NCBI GenBank assembly: GCA_026552855.1
Contig: JAPMTX010000147.1
Coordinates: forward strand, 1-45,505
Origin: Candidatus Methanoperedens sp.
GTDB taxonomy: Archaea > Halobacteriota > Methanosarcinia > Methanosarcinales > Methanoperedenaceae
DNA length: 45,505 nt
Direction of reading: 5' to 3'
This document shows positions 8,044-16,239 of the stretch, one piece after another (the stretch's first letter is position 1; every line of letters starts with the position of its first letter). The position numbers and the translations under genes were made by a program. Under the pieces are notes generated by a model, which had not been told where the DNA came from, searched no databases, and worked only from the letters and a program-made list of their open reading frames with translations.

Positions 8044-9141
8044 ATGATAGCGAACGCTTACGAACTTATAGTATATATTCTAACCACGATCGGTATCTAT
8101 GAACCGACATATGCCCTCTTCCAGAGCTTCGGAGTAGAGTACCTTTTAAGAATCATAATCGTACTTGTGGAGATAGCGGTCCTGTTCGTTTTCGTGCTCC
8201 TTACTATTATGTTCCTGACATGGATGGAGCGGAAGGTTGTGGCTATGGTGCAGGCGAGGTACGGACCCATGGTCACAGGACCGCGCGGGCTGCTCCAGCC
8301 TGTTATGGACGGCGTAAAGCTCATAGGTAAGGAAGATATCATCCCTGAGAAGGCTGACAGGTGGATATTCACGCTTGCGCCTTTTATCGTATTCGTACCT
8401 GCTCTCCTTGTATTCATACCGCTCCCGTTCGGCGAGTCCCTGATCATATCCGATCTCAGGGTCGGATTGCTCTATATAATCGCCATATCGGCTATCTCGC
8501 CTGTGGCAATCCTGCTCGCAGGATGGGCATCCAACAATAAATACGCACTTCTGGGTGCAATGAGGGCTGTGGCGCAGGATATAAGCTACACCATACCCCT
8601 GGCTCTTTCGGCGATCGCAGTTGTTATGTTCGCAGGCTCCCTGAGCACAGTGGATATTGTGAACGCTCAGAGCGGGACATGGTTCGGAGTGATACCGAAA
8701 TGGTTCATACTCCTTCAGCCGCTTGGATTCATTCTGTTCCTTATAGCCTCCATCGCAGAGATGGGGCGCATACCGTTTGATTTCCAGGAATCTGAACAGG
8801 AGCTTGTAGCCGGATTCTTCACCGAGTACAGCGGAATGAAGTTTGCCATGTTTTTCCTTGCAGAGTACGCCCATCTCTTCGCGGTTTCGGGAATAATAGT
8901 CACTCTCTTCCTGGGAGGATGGAACGGACCTGCACTGCCCTTTATCCCGGTTCAGATAACGTCGCTCGTTTATTTCCTGATCAAAACCTATGCTGTTATC
9001 TTCTTCGCGATGTGGTTGAGGGATACGGTGCCCAGGGTCAGGATCGACCAGTTGCTCAATCTCGGCTGGAAGATCATGATACCTCTGGCGCTGCTCAACC
9101 TCTTGATAACGGGTTTCCTTGTGACAGCAGGGGTGATCTGA
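8044..9141 (+). CDS. fpoH: F420H2 dehydrogenase subunit H (NuoH-like)
   Basis: A 365-residue polytopic subunit that links the peripheral and membrane arms and lines the quinone channel. Family motifs include TWMERKVVAMVQARYGP, GPRGLLQPVMDGVKL and IPFDFQESEQELV. At least eight hydrophobic helices are visible. I placed the start at ATG 8044, just after the fpoD stop; an upstream in-frame codon at 8008 would lie within fpoD and extend the N terminus without family support. The stop shares one base with the fpoI start. Confidence 0.94.
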   Translation: MIANAYELIVYILTTIGIYEPTYALFQSFGVEYLLRIIIVLVEIAVLFVFVLLTIMFLTWMERKVVAMVQARYGPMVTGPRGLLQPVMDGVKLIGKEDIIPEKADRWIFTLAPFIVFVPALLVFIPLPFGESLIISDLRVGLLYIIAISAISPVAILLAGWASNNKYALLGAMRAVAQDISYTIPLALSAIAVVMFAGSLSTVDIVNAQSGTWFGVIPKWFILLQPLGFILFLIASIAEMGRIPFDFQESEQELVAGFFTEYSGMKFAMFFLAEYAHLFAVSGIIVTLFLGGWNGPALPFIPVQITSLVYFLIKTYAVIFFAMWLRDTVPRVRIDQLLNLGWKIMIPLALLNLLITGFLVTAGVI

Positions 9142-9557
9142 TGGGCTGGATGAGCAAGAACTGGACGATGGTCGGCATAATAACCGGGCTCATTGTCACT
9201 TTAAAGCACGTACTCCATATCGGGGACAGACCAACGGTAACCGTCCAGTATCCGTATGAGCGGATGAAGCTCGCGCCCAGATTCAGGGGAAAGCATGCAA
9301 TCGATGAGGACGCATGTATCGGCTGCGGCATATGCGAGGCGAACTGCCCGAACGGGACGATCAGGATAGTAAAATATAAGGGCAGATGGTTCCCGGAGTT
9401 CAATCTGGGGATGTGCCTGTTCTGCGGGCTCTGCGTTGATGCCTGTCCCATGAATGCCATCAAGATGAACGGTGGTTACGAGCTTGCGGATTATACCAGG
9501 GAGAGCCTAGTGTACGGTCCGGACAGACTGCTGTTTAAGAAAGAGGTGAATAAATGA
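9141..9557 (+). CDS. fpoI: F420H2 dehydrogenase subunit I (NuoI-like, 2x[4Fe-4S])
   Basis: A 138-residue ferredoxin-type subunit that relays electrons from the F420-oxidising module to FpoB. Two complete cluster motifs are present: CIGCGICEANCP and CLFCGLCVDACP. The N terminus has a short hydrophobic stretch. The start ATG at 9141 overlaps the last base of fpoH, and the stop overlaps the fpoJ1 ATG (ATGA). Confidence 0.95.
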   Translation: MGWMSKNWTMVGIITGLIVTLKHVLHIGDRPTVTVQYPYERMKLAPRFRGKHAIDEDACIGCGICEANCPNGTIRIVKYKGRWFPEFNLGMCLFCGLCVDACPMNAIKMNGGYELADYTRESLVYGPDRLLFKKEVNK

Positions 9558-9808
9558 TAGATTTCGCATTCCTGATTATTTCTGTTCTCACTATACTCTC
9601 ATCGATCATGGTAGTCCAGTCCAGAAAGTTGGTCCACAGCGCCGTATATCTGGCAGGTTCCCTTATCGGCACAGCCGGGCTTTTCATACTCCTGCAGGCT
9701 GAGTTCATCGCATGGGTGCAGGTGCTGGTCTACGTCGGGGCGGTTGTAACGCTCATACTGTTCACAATAATGCTGACAAGAAAAGGAGAGGAAGAGAATG
9801 CTCAGTAA
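9554..9808 (+). CDS. fpoJ1: F420H2 dehydrogenase subunit J, N-terminal half
   Basis: An 84-residue membrane protein that matches the first three helices of NuoJ, with the VQVLVYVGAVVTLILF motif typical of the family. In bacteria NuoJ is one chain; here it is split into two ORFs, as also known in Methanosarcina. The next gene overlaps it by 11 nt in another frame, so this is a stable split rather than a recent frameshift. Confidence 0.88.
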   Translation: MIDFAFLIISVLTILSSIMVVQSRKLVHSAVYLAGSLIGTAGLFILLQAEFIAWVQVLVYVGAVVTLILFTIMLTRKGEEENAQ

Positions 9809-10049
9809 ATTCTTCAATCTGCTGGTCGCGTTAATGCTGTTCGCAACTCTTTTCGTATCAATCGACGACAGCAACAGGATCTGGGCAGGTAAAGATGAAG
9901 CAAACCCCATCAGCGTCGAGGGTATAGCAGGGGGTCCGGGTATCAGCGGCGGGATATTCAGCGATTTTATTTTTTCGTTCGAGCTGCTCTCACTGCTTCT
10001 GATCGCAGCACTGATAGGCGCACTTTTCCTGGCAAAGAAGGAGGCATAA
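9798..10049 (+). CDS. fpoJ2: F420H2 dehydrogenase subunit J, C-terminal half
   Basis: An 83-residue protein with a hydrophobic helix at each end and a glycine-rich middle. It corresponds to the C-terminal part of Nuo[23 protein letters not shown] is interrupted here only by my residue limit and ends at the stop, the usual NuoJ ending. ATG at 9798 has a good gaggaaga element just upstream inside fpoJ1. One base separates it from fpoK. Confidence 0.85.
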   Translation: MLSKFFNLLVALMLFATLFVSIDDSNRIWAGKDEANPISVEGIAGGPGISGGIFSDFIFSFELLSLLLIAALIGALFLAKKEA

Positions 10050-10050
10050 C

Positions 10051-10350
10051 ATGTCCCTGTATACGTATCTTCTAATATCGGCAATCATATTCACAGTCGG
10101 CGCGTACGGCTTGATCACGCAGAGAAGCGGAATAAAGATCCTCATGTGCATAGAACTCATGCTTAACTCTGCCAACATTAACCTTGTTGCGTTCTCAAGT
10201 TTCAACAACAACGCCACAGGTCAGGTATTCGCTCTGTTCTCAATAGCCATAGCTGCTGCGGAAGCGGCGATAGGGTTTGCGATCCTCGTTGCACTGTTCC
10301 GGGTACGGGATACCATCAATCTTGATAATATCAATATCCTGAGGTGGTAG
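10051..10350 (+). CDS. fpoK: F420H2 dehydrogenase subunit K (NuoK-like)
   Basis: A 99-residue three-helix antiporter-like subunit. The conserved membrane glutamates are present in [16 protein letters not shown] and [13 protein letters not shown], which form part of the proton path. It follows fpoJ2 with a one-base gap and precedes fpoL by one base. Confidence 0.94.
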   Translation: MSLYTYLLISAIIFTVGAYGLITQRSGIKILMCIELMLNSANINLVAFSSFNNNATGQVFALFSIAIAAAEAAIGFAILVALFRVRDTINLDNINILRW

Positions 10351-10351
10351 A

Positions 10352-12316
10352 ATGTTCAGCGATTTTGCAGCATTAATCGTACTGTTGCCCGTTCTTGCGT
10401 TCGTCCTGACGCTCTTCCTGGGCAAGAGGCTTCCTTCGGGCGGAGCCCCACTCCCGATAGCCGCGATCGCGGGGTCGTTCATCATCTCGCTCGGGATCTT
10501 CCTTGAGATATACCCGGATAAAACGGTCCAGCAGTCGTGGGCATGGTTTGCAGGCATGAACCTGGGTATACTGATTGACCCTCTGGCAGTTGTAATGCTT
10601 ATGATGGTCTCGTTCGTGAGCCTGCTCATCCATATCTACGCAGTTGGATACATGGCACACGACCCTGCAAAGCCGCGTTACTTTGCCGAGACGTCGCTGT
10701 TCACAGCAGCCATGCTGGCTGTGGTATTATCTGATAACATACTCCAGTTCTTCATCGCATGGGAACTTGTGGGGTTATGCTCGTATCTGCTGATAGGCTT
10801 CTGGTACCACAAGCCCTCAGCAGCAGCAGCGGCAAAGAAGGCGTTCCTTGTAACCAGGGTGGGTGATGTGCTCTTCCTTGCGGGAATCGTGCTTCTCTAT
10901 GTTAATATGAAACTATTGATGGATAGTCGAAGTCTTGTATTTGAATCATTTGAATCGGGAAATTTTATCCTGCAATTCAAGACCATGTTTGAAGCTATTC
11001 CGCTTATTGACAAGACACAATTAACTTACATCACTTTGCTCTTCTTCGGCGGCGCTGTCGGAAAGAGCGGTCAGTTCCCGCTGCACGGGTGGCTTCCTGA
11101 TGCAATGGAAGGCCCGACCACGGTCTCAGCATTGATCCATGCAGCTACGATGGTCACAGCAGGCGTTTACCTTGTCGCAAGGACGTTCCCCATGTTCGCC
11201 GCTGCGCCGGATTCGCTCCTTGTAGTGGCTTACATCGGAGGTTTCACTGCTCTCTTCGCTGCCACGATGGGACTTGTAATGAACGACATCAAAAGGGTGC
11301 TTGCCTACTCGACCGTGAGCCAGCTTGGATATATGATGCTTGCGCTCGGCACGGCAGGGGCTGTTGTCGGGGCTAAAGCTGTCGGCATTTCCATGTTCCA
11401 CCTGATAAGCCATGCCTTCTTCAAGGCGCTGCTCTTCCTGTGTGCCGGAAGCGTTATCCACGCTGTTGGAACGAACGATATCCGCGAGATGGGCGGGCTT
11501 TTCGGCAAGATGAAAATAACAGCCACCACGATGCTCATAGCAGCACTTGCACTTGCAGGCATAGGCATACCGTTCCTTAACGTGGGCACGGCAGGTTTCT
11601 TCAGCAAGGATGCGATCATAGAGGGCGCATTTGAGTACGCGGAAGTGAAGGGCGACTTCATTCCCTACGTTTTTGCAGTTCTGGCTGCGCTCCTTACCTC
11701 GATATATATCTTCAGGCTATGGTTCATGGCATTCACCGGAAGTCCGCGCTCAGAACGCCACACACATGAATCCCCGGGCGTGATGACGCGACCGTTGATG
11801 ATCCTGGCAGTGTTCGCCCTGTTCTTCGGGTTCGCGCAGTCCGGGTTCTATAATTACCTTGAGACCAACTTTGCGCTTGCGGGTGTAGAGTTAGTAGTCC
11901 ATGAGGGCGAGGCATCGCATCCACCGGTCATAGTCGTACTGCTGCCTGTAATCGTAGGTGTGCTGGGTTTTCTGATCTCGTATGCGATATACCACAGGCG
12001 GATGCTGGATGTGAGCAAATTCGTCTCTTCACAGAATCCGATATACAAGCTGCTCATAAACAGGTATTACGAGCCCAAGATCGGCGCTGAAATCATAGGT
12101 GTGAAACTGACCCACAATGTCGTGGCTCAATCAGGCGAATTCGTGGACAGGAAGATAATCGACGGGCTTGTGATCGATAATATCATCGGCAATACCACGT
12201 TCAGGATCAGCGATACGGTGCGGAAACTGCAGACAGGAGTTGTACAGAACTATGCTTCGGTCGTCATTTTAGGCGTAGTTCTGCTGGTAATCCTGCTTAA
12301 ACTCGGAGGTGTATAA
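10352..12316 (+). CDS. fpoL: F420H2 dehydrogenase subunit L (NuoL-like proton pump)
   Basis: A 654-residue Mrp-antiporter-type subunit and the distal proton-pumping module, with the long lateral helix at its C terminus. Family motifs include FFIAWELVGLCSYLLIGFW, GKSGQFPLHGWLPDAMEGPT and KRVLAYSTVSQLGYM. Lysines and a helix-breaking proline in the pumping helices are present. The length fits NuoL. ATG at 10352 follows gaggtgg by a few bases. Confidence 0.95.
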   Translation: MFSDFAALIVLLPVLAFVLTLFLGKRLPSGGAPLPIAAIAGSFIISLGIFLEIYPDKTVQQSWAWFAGMNLGILIDPLAVVMLMMVSFVSLLIHIYAVGYMAHDPAKPRYFAETSLFTAAMLAVVLSDNILQFFIAWELVGLCSYLLIGFWYHKPSAAAAAKKAFLVTRVGDVLFLAGIVLLYVNMKLLMDSRSLVFESFESGNFILQFKTMFEAIPLIDKTQLTYITLLFFGGAVGKSGQFPLHGWLPDAMEGPTTVSALIHAATMVTAGVYLVARTFPMFAAAPDSLLVVAYIGGFTALFAATMGLVMNDIKRVLAYSTVSQLGYMMLALGTAGAVVGAKAVGISMFHLISHAFFKALLFLCAGSVIHAVGTNDIREMGGLFGKMKITATTMLIAALALAGIGIPFLNVGTAGFFSKDAIIEGAFEYAEVKGDFIPYVFAVLAALLTSIYIFRLWFMAFTGSPRSERHTHESPGVMTRPLMILAVFALFFGFAQSGFYNYLETNFALAGVELVVHEGEASHPPVIVVLLPVIVGVLGFLISYAIYHRRMLDVSKFVSSQNPIYKLLINRYYEPKIGAEIIGVKLTHNVVAQSGEFVDRKIIDGLVIDNIIGNTTFRISDTVRKLQTGVVQNYASVVILGVVLLVILLKLGGV

Positions 12317-12317
12317 A

Positions 12318-13814
12318 ATGGCTGGATTGATTTCACTGATGATTCTGATTCCCCTGATCGGCGCAATCATTACGTTCCTGACAAAGACCAGGGAGCAGGC
12401 GCGCATCGTGGCATTCCTGGCATCAGGCGCCTCTCTTGTCATCTCGCTTGTACTTTTCACGCGGTTTAATAGCTCTGTTTCGCAGATCCAGTTCGAGGAG
12501 CTGTATCCGTGGATAAGCAGCCTTGGAATAAACCTTAAGTTCGGTCTTGACGGGGTCGGAATGCCTCTGGTGTTGCTCTCCACTATAATCATCCCCCTGA
12601 CAATCGTGTTCGCGTGGGGTGAGACAAAACAGGCAAACCGGTTCTACGGCTTGATCCTGCTTGAACTTGTAGGCGTACTCGGCGTATTCACCTCCCTCGA
12701 TTTCTTCGTGTTCTACATATTCTGGGAAATCGTACTGATCCCGATGTACTTCCTGATAAGCATCTGGGGAGGACCAAGGAAAGATTACTCTGCCATAAAA
12801 TTCTTCATATACACGCATGTAGCAAGCCTTGTGATGCTGCTTGCGATATTCTCCCTGTATTTCAACGCATGGCAGCTCACCGGGACACCGAATTTCGATA
12901 TGTTCCACCTGCTTAAGAACTACCAGGTCATCGACTCCACGCTGTTAAAGGACGTAATATTCCTGGCACTGCTGTTCGGTTTCATAGTCAAGATGCCTGC
13001 TGTGCCGTTCCATACATGGCTGCCTGATGCGCATGTGGAAGCCCCGACCGCCGGCAGTGTCATACTCGCTGCACTCCTGCTCAAGATGGGAGGATACGGA
13101 TTGTTCAGGGTAATACTTCCACTTCTGCCGTATTCAGGCTCACCCGGAGAACTGATTACTCTGATGGCAATAATCGGTGTAGTGAGCATACTCTACGGGA
13201 CGTTCCTGGCTCTGGCTCAGCGCGACCTCAAGAAGATGGTGGCATATTCAAGTATAAGCCACATGGGGTACGTTACCTTGGGCGCAGCCGCGCTCATCCC
13301 GCTCTCAGTGAGCGGGGCTATGTACCAGCAGTTCTCGCACGGGCTTATCACAGGCGTGCTGTTCATGTCATGCGGCGTTATACAGCACGGCGCTGGCACG
13401 CGCATAATCGGAGACCTCGGCGGCATAGCAAAGCACATGCCAAAACTCGCTTTCCTTATGCTCGCTGGCTTCCTGGCATCGCTTGGACTGCCAGGGATGA
13501 GCGGTTTCATTGCCGAGTTCCTGGTGCTCGTTAATTCCTATTTCACTCTGCCCACGTTCGTGATACTGGCGCTCTTCGGCATCGTGTTCACCGCAGGGTA
13601 CCATCTCTGGGCTATGCAGAGGGCGGTATTCGGGACGTACAACGAAAAACTGGGGCACATCCACGACGCGGCACACTATGAACTGCTCTCCATGTCGATA
13701 CTGATACTGCTGATAATATTCTTCGGGCTAAACCCGAATCCGGTGCTTAACATGATGACGACAAACGCTGAAACCCTGGTTAAGTATGTTTCACTGACAG
13801 GAGTGATAACATGA
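12318..13814 (+). CDS. fpoM: F420H2 dehydrogenase subunit M (NuoM-like proton pump)
   Basis: A 498-residue antiporter-like subunit. Motifs include FYIFWEIVLIPMYFLI, PFHTWLPDAHVEAPTAGSV and KKMVAYSSISHMGYV. I chose ATG at 12318, one base after the fpoL stop, with ggaggt at 12306-12311 upstream; a GTG at 12309 would overlap that ribosome binding site. The stop overlaps the fpoN ATG. Confidence 0.95.
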   Translation: MAGLISLMILIPLIGAIITFLTKTREQARIVAFLASGASLVISLVLFTRFNSSVSQIQFEELYPWISSLGINLKFGLDGVGMPLVLLSTIIIPLTIVFAWGETKQANRFYGLILLELVGVLGVFTSLDFFVFYIFWEIVLIPMYFLISIWGGPRKDYSAIKFFIYTHVASLVMLLAIFSLYFNAWQLTGTPNFDMFHLLKNYQVIDSTLLKDVIFLALLFGFIVKMPAVPFHTWLPDAHVEAPTAGSVILAALLLKMGGYGLFRVILPLLPYSGSPGELITLMAIIGVVSILYGTFLALAQRDLKKMVAYSSISHMGYVTLGAAALIPLSVSGAMYQQFSHGLITGVLFMSCGVIQHGAGTRIIGDLGGIAKHMPKLAFLMLAGFLASLGLPGMSGFIAEFLVLVNSYFTLPTFVILALFGIVFTAGYHLWAMQRAVFGTYNEKLGHIHDAAHYELLSMSILILLIIFFGLNPNPVLNMMTTNAETLVKYVSLTGVIT

Positions 13815-15283
13815 ATTACGCTCTACTTGCACCTGAGATACTGCTGACGTTCCTGGCGCTTGCAATCATATTGCTTGGCATTTTGATCAGCGATAAATCC
13901 AAGAACGTACTGGGGTACCTGAGCGCAGCAGGTCTGGCAGCCTCTCTCGTATACATAGTCGGCACGAGGGGTGAAGGGAGCTTCTTCTATAACGCCCTGG
14001 TGATTGACCCGCTCTCCCAGATCTTCAAACTGATCTTCATAGTAGTTTCACTGCTTGCAGTAATAGCATCGATAATGTACTTCAAGGATAACCGCAACCA
14101 GGACGAGTACTACGCCCTGCTGCTTCTCGCCACGGTCGGAATGATGGTCGTGGCATCTGCGAACGACCTCATTGCTCTGTTCGTGGGGTTTGAGCTTGCG
14201 AGCATGTCAACGTACGTGCTTGCAGGTTTTGAGAAGAAGAACCCCGCCTCCCTTGAAGCTGCCCTGAAATATTTCATCATAGGCTCCCTCTCCTCAGCCT
14301 TGATGCTTTTCGGTATGTCGCTTGTGTACGGGATAACAGGCTCAACGAACATCCCTGTCATCATAGAGTACTTCAGGACCAATCCTTCAATAGCGATAAC
14401 CTCGCTTGATATTGTCGCAATGCTCTTCCTCCTGGCAGGGTTCGGGTTCAAGATGGCGCTTGTTCCGTTCCATATGTGGGCGCCCGATACGTACGAGGGC
14501 TCGCCTACAGTGGTTTCTGCCCTGCTGGCTGCAGGCTCAAAAAAGATGGGGTTCGTTGCAGCGTTCAGGGTACTTATACTTGCTCTAGTGGCGATACGCG
14601 TCGATATCCAGATGGCGTTCGCAGTCCTTGCAGTCATCACGATGACCTACGGCAATGTAGTGGCGATATCCCAGCGCAGCATCAAGAGGATGCTGGCTTA
14701 TTCCTCTATCGCGCAGGCTGGCTACATAGCACTGGCGTTCGTGGTCATGACCCAGATGTCCGTAAGCGGAGGCATACTGCTGGCTCTGGGGCATGCGCTG
14801 ATGAAAGGAGGCGCATTCCTTGCTGTCGCAGTTGTGGCGTATATGGTCCTGTCAGATAACAAAAACGCCAAAAATACAGATGACCTTGAGCACTTTGCCG
14901 GGCTCGGGAAGCGCGCGCCTATAACAGCATTCTCCCTGTTCGTGCTCTTACTTGCTCTGGCAGGCATCCCTCCATCCGCAGGTTTCATCGGTAAGTTCGT
15001 GCTCTTCTACTCTGTTACGATAGAGGCTGTGAGACAGGCGAGCGGATGGCTGTTGCTTGTCGTTATAATTGCTATCCTGAACAGCGCGCTGTCCATCTAT
15101 TACTACGCGCGCGTGATAAGGTACATGTACGTGCTGCCCCCGGTCGGAGAGAAGATAAAGGAGCCTGCGCCGTATGTTGCAGCTATCCTGCTGGCTGTGA
15201 TAGGGACTATAGGTATAGGCTTGTATCCTGAGCCGTTCATTAACTGGGCTATGGATGCTGCAAGAGTATTAGGAGTGAGCTAA
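13811..15283 (+). CDS. fpoN: F420H2 dehydrogenase subunit N (NuoN-like proton pump)
   Basis: A 490-residue third antiporter-like subunit. Motifs include LFVGFELASMSTYVLAGF, FKMALVPFHMWAPDTYEG and KRMLAYSSIAQAGYIA. It shares four bases (ATGA) with fpoM. With FpoL and FpoM it completes the three pump modules of a complex-I-like enzyme. Confidence 0.95.
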   Translation: MNYALLAPEILLTFLALAIILLGILISDKSKNVLGYLSAAGLAASLVYIVGTRGEGSFFYNALVIDPLSQIFKLIFIVVSLLAVIASIMYFKDNRNQDEYYALLLLATVGMMVVASANDLIALFVGFELASMSTYVLAGFEKKNPASLEAALKYFIIGSLSSALMLFGMSLVYGITGSTNIPVIIEYFRTNPSIAITSLDIVAMLFLLAGFGFKMALVPFHMWAPDTYEGSPTVVSALLAAGSKKMGFVAAFRVLILALVAIRVDIQMAFAVLAVITMTYGNVVAISQRSIKRMLAYSSIAQAGYIALAFVVMTQMSVSGGILLALGHALMKGGAFLAVAVVAYMVLSDNKNAKNTDDLEHFAGLGKRAPITAFSLFVLLLALAGIPPSAGFIGKFVLFYSVTIEAVRQASGWLLLVVIIAILNSALSIYYYARVIRYMYVLPPVGEKIKEPAPYVAAILLAVIGTIGIGLYPEPFINWAMDAARVLGVS

Positions 15284-15284
15284 A

Positions 15285-15635
15285 ATGGCAGATTGCGATC
15301 TATGCGGTGTGGCAAGACCAACACTGTGCCCTGTGAAAGTGAACGCACCTGATGTTAAAGCCGCTTACCCGACTGGTACGTGGCGGGGTATCAACGAAGA
15401 GTGCCTCCACAGTTGTCATGAGGCGAACCTTAACAGGATGCCCGTGAACGGTGCAGAGAAATGCGACTTATGCGGGACAAGGAACGTGCCTCTTTTCCAG
15501 GTTACAGTCCAGGTACCCATCTTCCAGGAGCCCTACCGCAGGGAATTAAATAAAGCCATCTGCAGTAATTGCTTTGAGGCGTGCGAGGAGACGTTAAGAA
15601 GAAGAGAAGCTGAGAAGGAAGAGCATCACCACTAA
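15285..15635 (+). CDS. fpoO: F420H2 dehydrogenase subunit O
   Basis: A 116-residue cysteine-rich protein ending a fpo operon, the place FpoO occupies in Methanosarcina. CDLCG occurs twice (near residues 4-8 and 59-63), with further cysteines in CLHSCHE, CSNCFEACEE. They could bind an Fe-S cluster or zinc. FpoO is the only subunit without a complex I homologue, and its role is not firmly established. A one-base gap follows fpoN. FpoF, the F420-binding input subunit, is not in this operon and is normally encoded elsewhere. Confidence 0.88.
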   Translation: MADCDLCGVARPTLCPVKVNAPDVKAAYPTGTWRGINEECLHSCHEANLNRMPVNGAEKCDLCGTRNVPLFQVTVQVPIFQEPYRRELNKAICSNCFEACEETLRRREAEKEEHHH

Positions 15636-15644
15636 CTATTATCA

Positions 15645-16049
15645 TTAACTGCTTTTGTTAACCTTCTCCGCGCCCTCGTACTCGGATGGGCATTTCGTCA
15701 GCATCTTATATGCCCTGAACACATCGCCATCAAACTGTCCCGTCACTATTACCTGGATATTTGTGTACCCGGGAGGGATGTTGGGTTTCTCGCCCGTGTA
15801 AATGACATCGATAGTTGCGATTCTATCCGTCATCTTGAACGTGAGCGTGCGGTTGAGCGCGTCCCACTTATCCGTACCCGTGACCAGGGAGCCGTTCACT
15901 ATAATGATCTTGTCCGTGAGGTTCTGCTTAGCTGCGACAGCTTCGCTGACCTCGTACTGGTTTGAGATAATGCCGGACGTAAATGCAAGGTAGACCAGCA
16001 GGACTCCAATAATGGAAAATCCAAGTACAAAACGATGCTTTTTATTCAT
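15645..16049 (-). CDS. ccmE: Cytochrome c maturation protein CcmE, archaeal Cys type
   Basis: A 134-residue haem chaperone with one N-terminal membrane anchor (about residues 7-29) and an OB-fold domain outside the membrane. The haem-binding region reads KCPSEYE, i.e. a CxxxY motif in place of the HxxxY of bacterial CcmE; Cys variants of this kind are known in archaea and some bacteria. It would hand haem to apocytochromes c, such as the di-haem protein at 40203. It is convergent with fpoO, 9 nt apart. Other ccm genes are not in the window. Confidence 0.87.
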   Translation of the reverse strand: MNKKHRFVLGFSIIGVLLVYLAFTSGIISNQYEVSEAVAAKQNLTDKIIIVNGSLVTGTDKWDALNRTLTFKMTDRIATIDVIYTGEKPNIPPGYTNIQVIVTGQFDGDVFRAYKMLTKCPSEYEGAEKVNKSS

Positions 16050-16239
16050 TTGTATCCTTACGAACTACATTGCGCTTATTGGCTTTAAATGTTTCTTAAT
16101 CATCCCGATATATTCGATTTATATTATGGAGAATTTGTAATCCCATTGCCTTAGGGTAAATTTAATATAAGGGCAACAGTAAGGGTGTATATAGATTTAA
16201 GCTCTAACTGGCCAAATACGAGTAAAAATGAAGTAAGTT

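Noticed and set aside
8146..8874. A 242-codon antisense ORF inside fpoH
   Set aside because: Shadow of a conserved membrane gene; no ribosome site and no recognisable domain.
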